Source of the DNA: Acanthacorydalis orientalis
Lineage: Eukaryota > Arthropoda > Insecta > Megaloptera > Corydalidae
Assembly (NCBI GenBank): GCA_034766995.1
Contig: CM068314.1
Location: 34,364,208 to 34,428,207 of the forward strand
Reading direction: 5' to 3'
Length of the DNA stretch: 64,000 nt
Shown here: positions 63,946 to 64,000 of the stretch, piece by piece
Numbering within the stretch: position 1 is the stretch's first letter
Layout: each line of letters starts with the position of its first letter
Made by a program: the position numbers and the translations under genes
Notes under the pieces: model-generated
Seen by the model: only the letters and a program-made list of their open reading frames with translations
Told to the model about the DNA's origin: nothing
Database searches by the model: none

Positions 63946-64000
63946 TAAATAGTTCTCAATGTCTCTTTATACACCAATGTATTTGTCAAGTAAAATAAAA

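Overview
The window looks like nuclear DNA of an AT-rich insect genome. It has spliced protein-coding exons with GT/AG borders, dozens of long (TA)n tracts, two decayed mariner transposases and a 14-kb satellite array. The order is not resolved. The nitric oxide synthase reading is insect-like, and the base composition would suit, among others, a hymenopteran.

Region 1-14.1 kb is satellite DNA entered in mid-array. Its core is a higher-order repeat of about 1.9-2.3 kb, seen as five full units plus partial ones. Each unit is built from ~165-186 bp monomers in two opposite orientations, so it is a compound palindrome with two symmetry centres. Centre A is an array of 5-8 copies of an 18-bp palindromic unit (GCGGATATCATATCCGCG). 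Units differ in length mostly by whole 18-bp and whole 186-bp steps. Toward the right the array decays into one-orientation ~155-bp monomers (about 13.1-14.1 kb) and then a purine-rich tract to about 14.45 kb.

Region 14.5-64 kb is unique, AT-rich DNA. Two genes are supported. (1) NOS, nitric oxide synthase, minus strand: a probable first coding exon at 61857-61958 and the next exon at 22044-22183, joined in phase 0 across a 39.7-kb intron. The remaining NOS exons were not found between 22.0 and 14.5 kb, so they should lie beyond the satellite or outside this sequence. (2) CFAP299 (C4orf22 family; cilia and flagella), plus strand: four exons at 29504-29646, 38805-38982, 49174-49371 and 51774-51944, giving a complete 229-residue protein with in-phase junctions and a nearby AATAAA. 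CFAP299 is therefore nested, antisense, inside the first coding intron of NOS.

Mobile elements are two broken mariner copies (18.1-19.15 kb and 63.06-63.8 kb) and a 445-bp pogo/Tigger-like non-autonomous element with TA target duplications (50843-51287). The rest is intron or intergenic DNA dominated by (TA)n, with some GC-raised islands that I could not assign.
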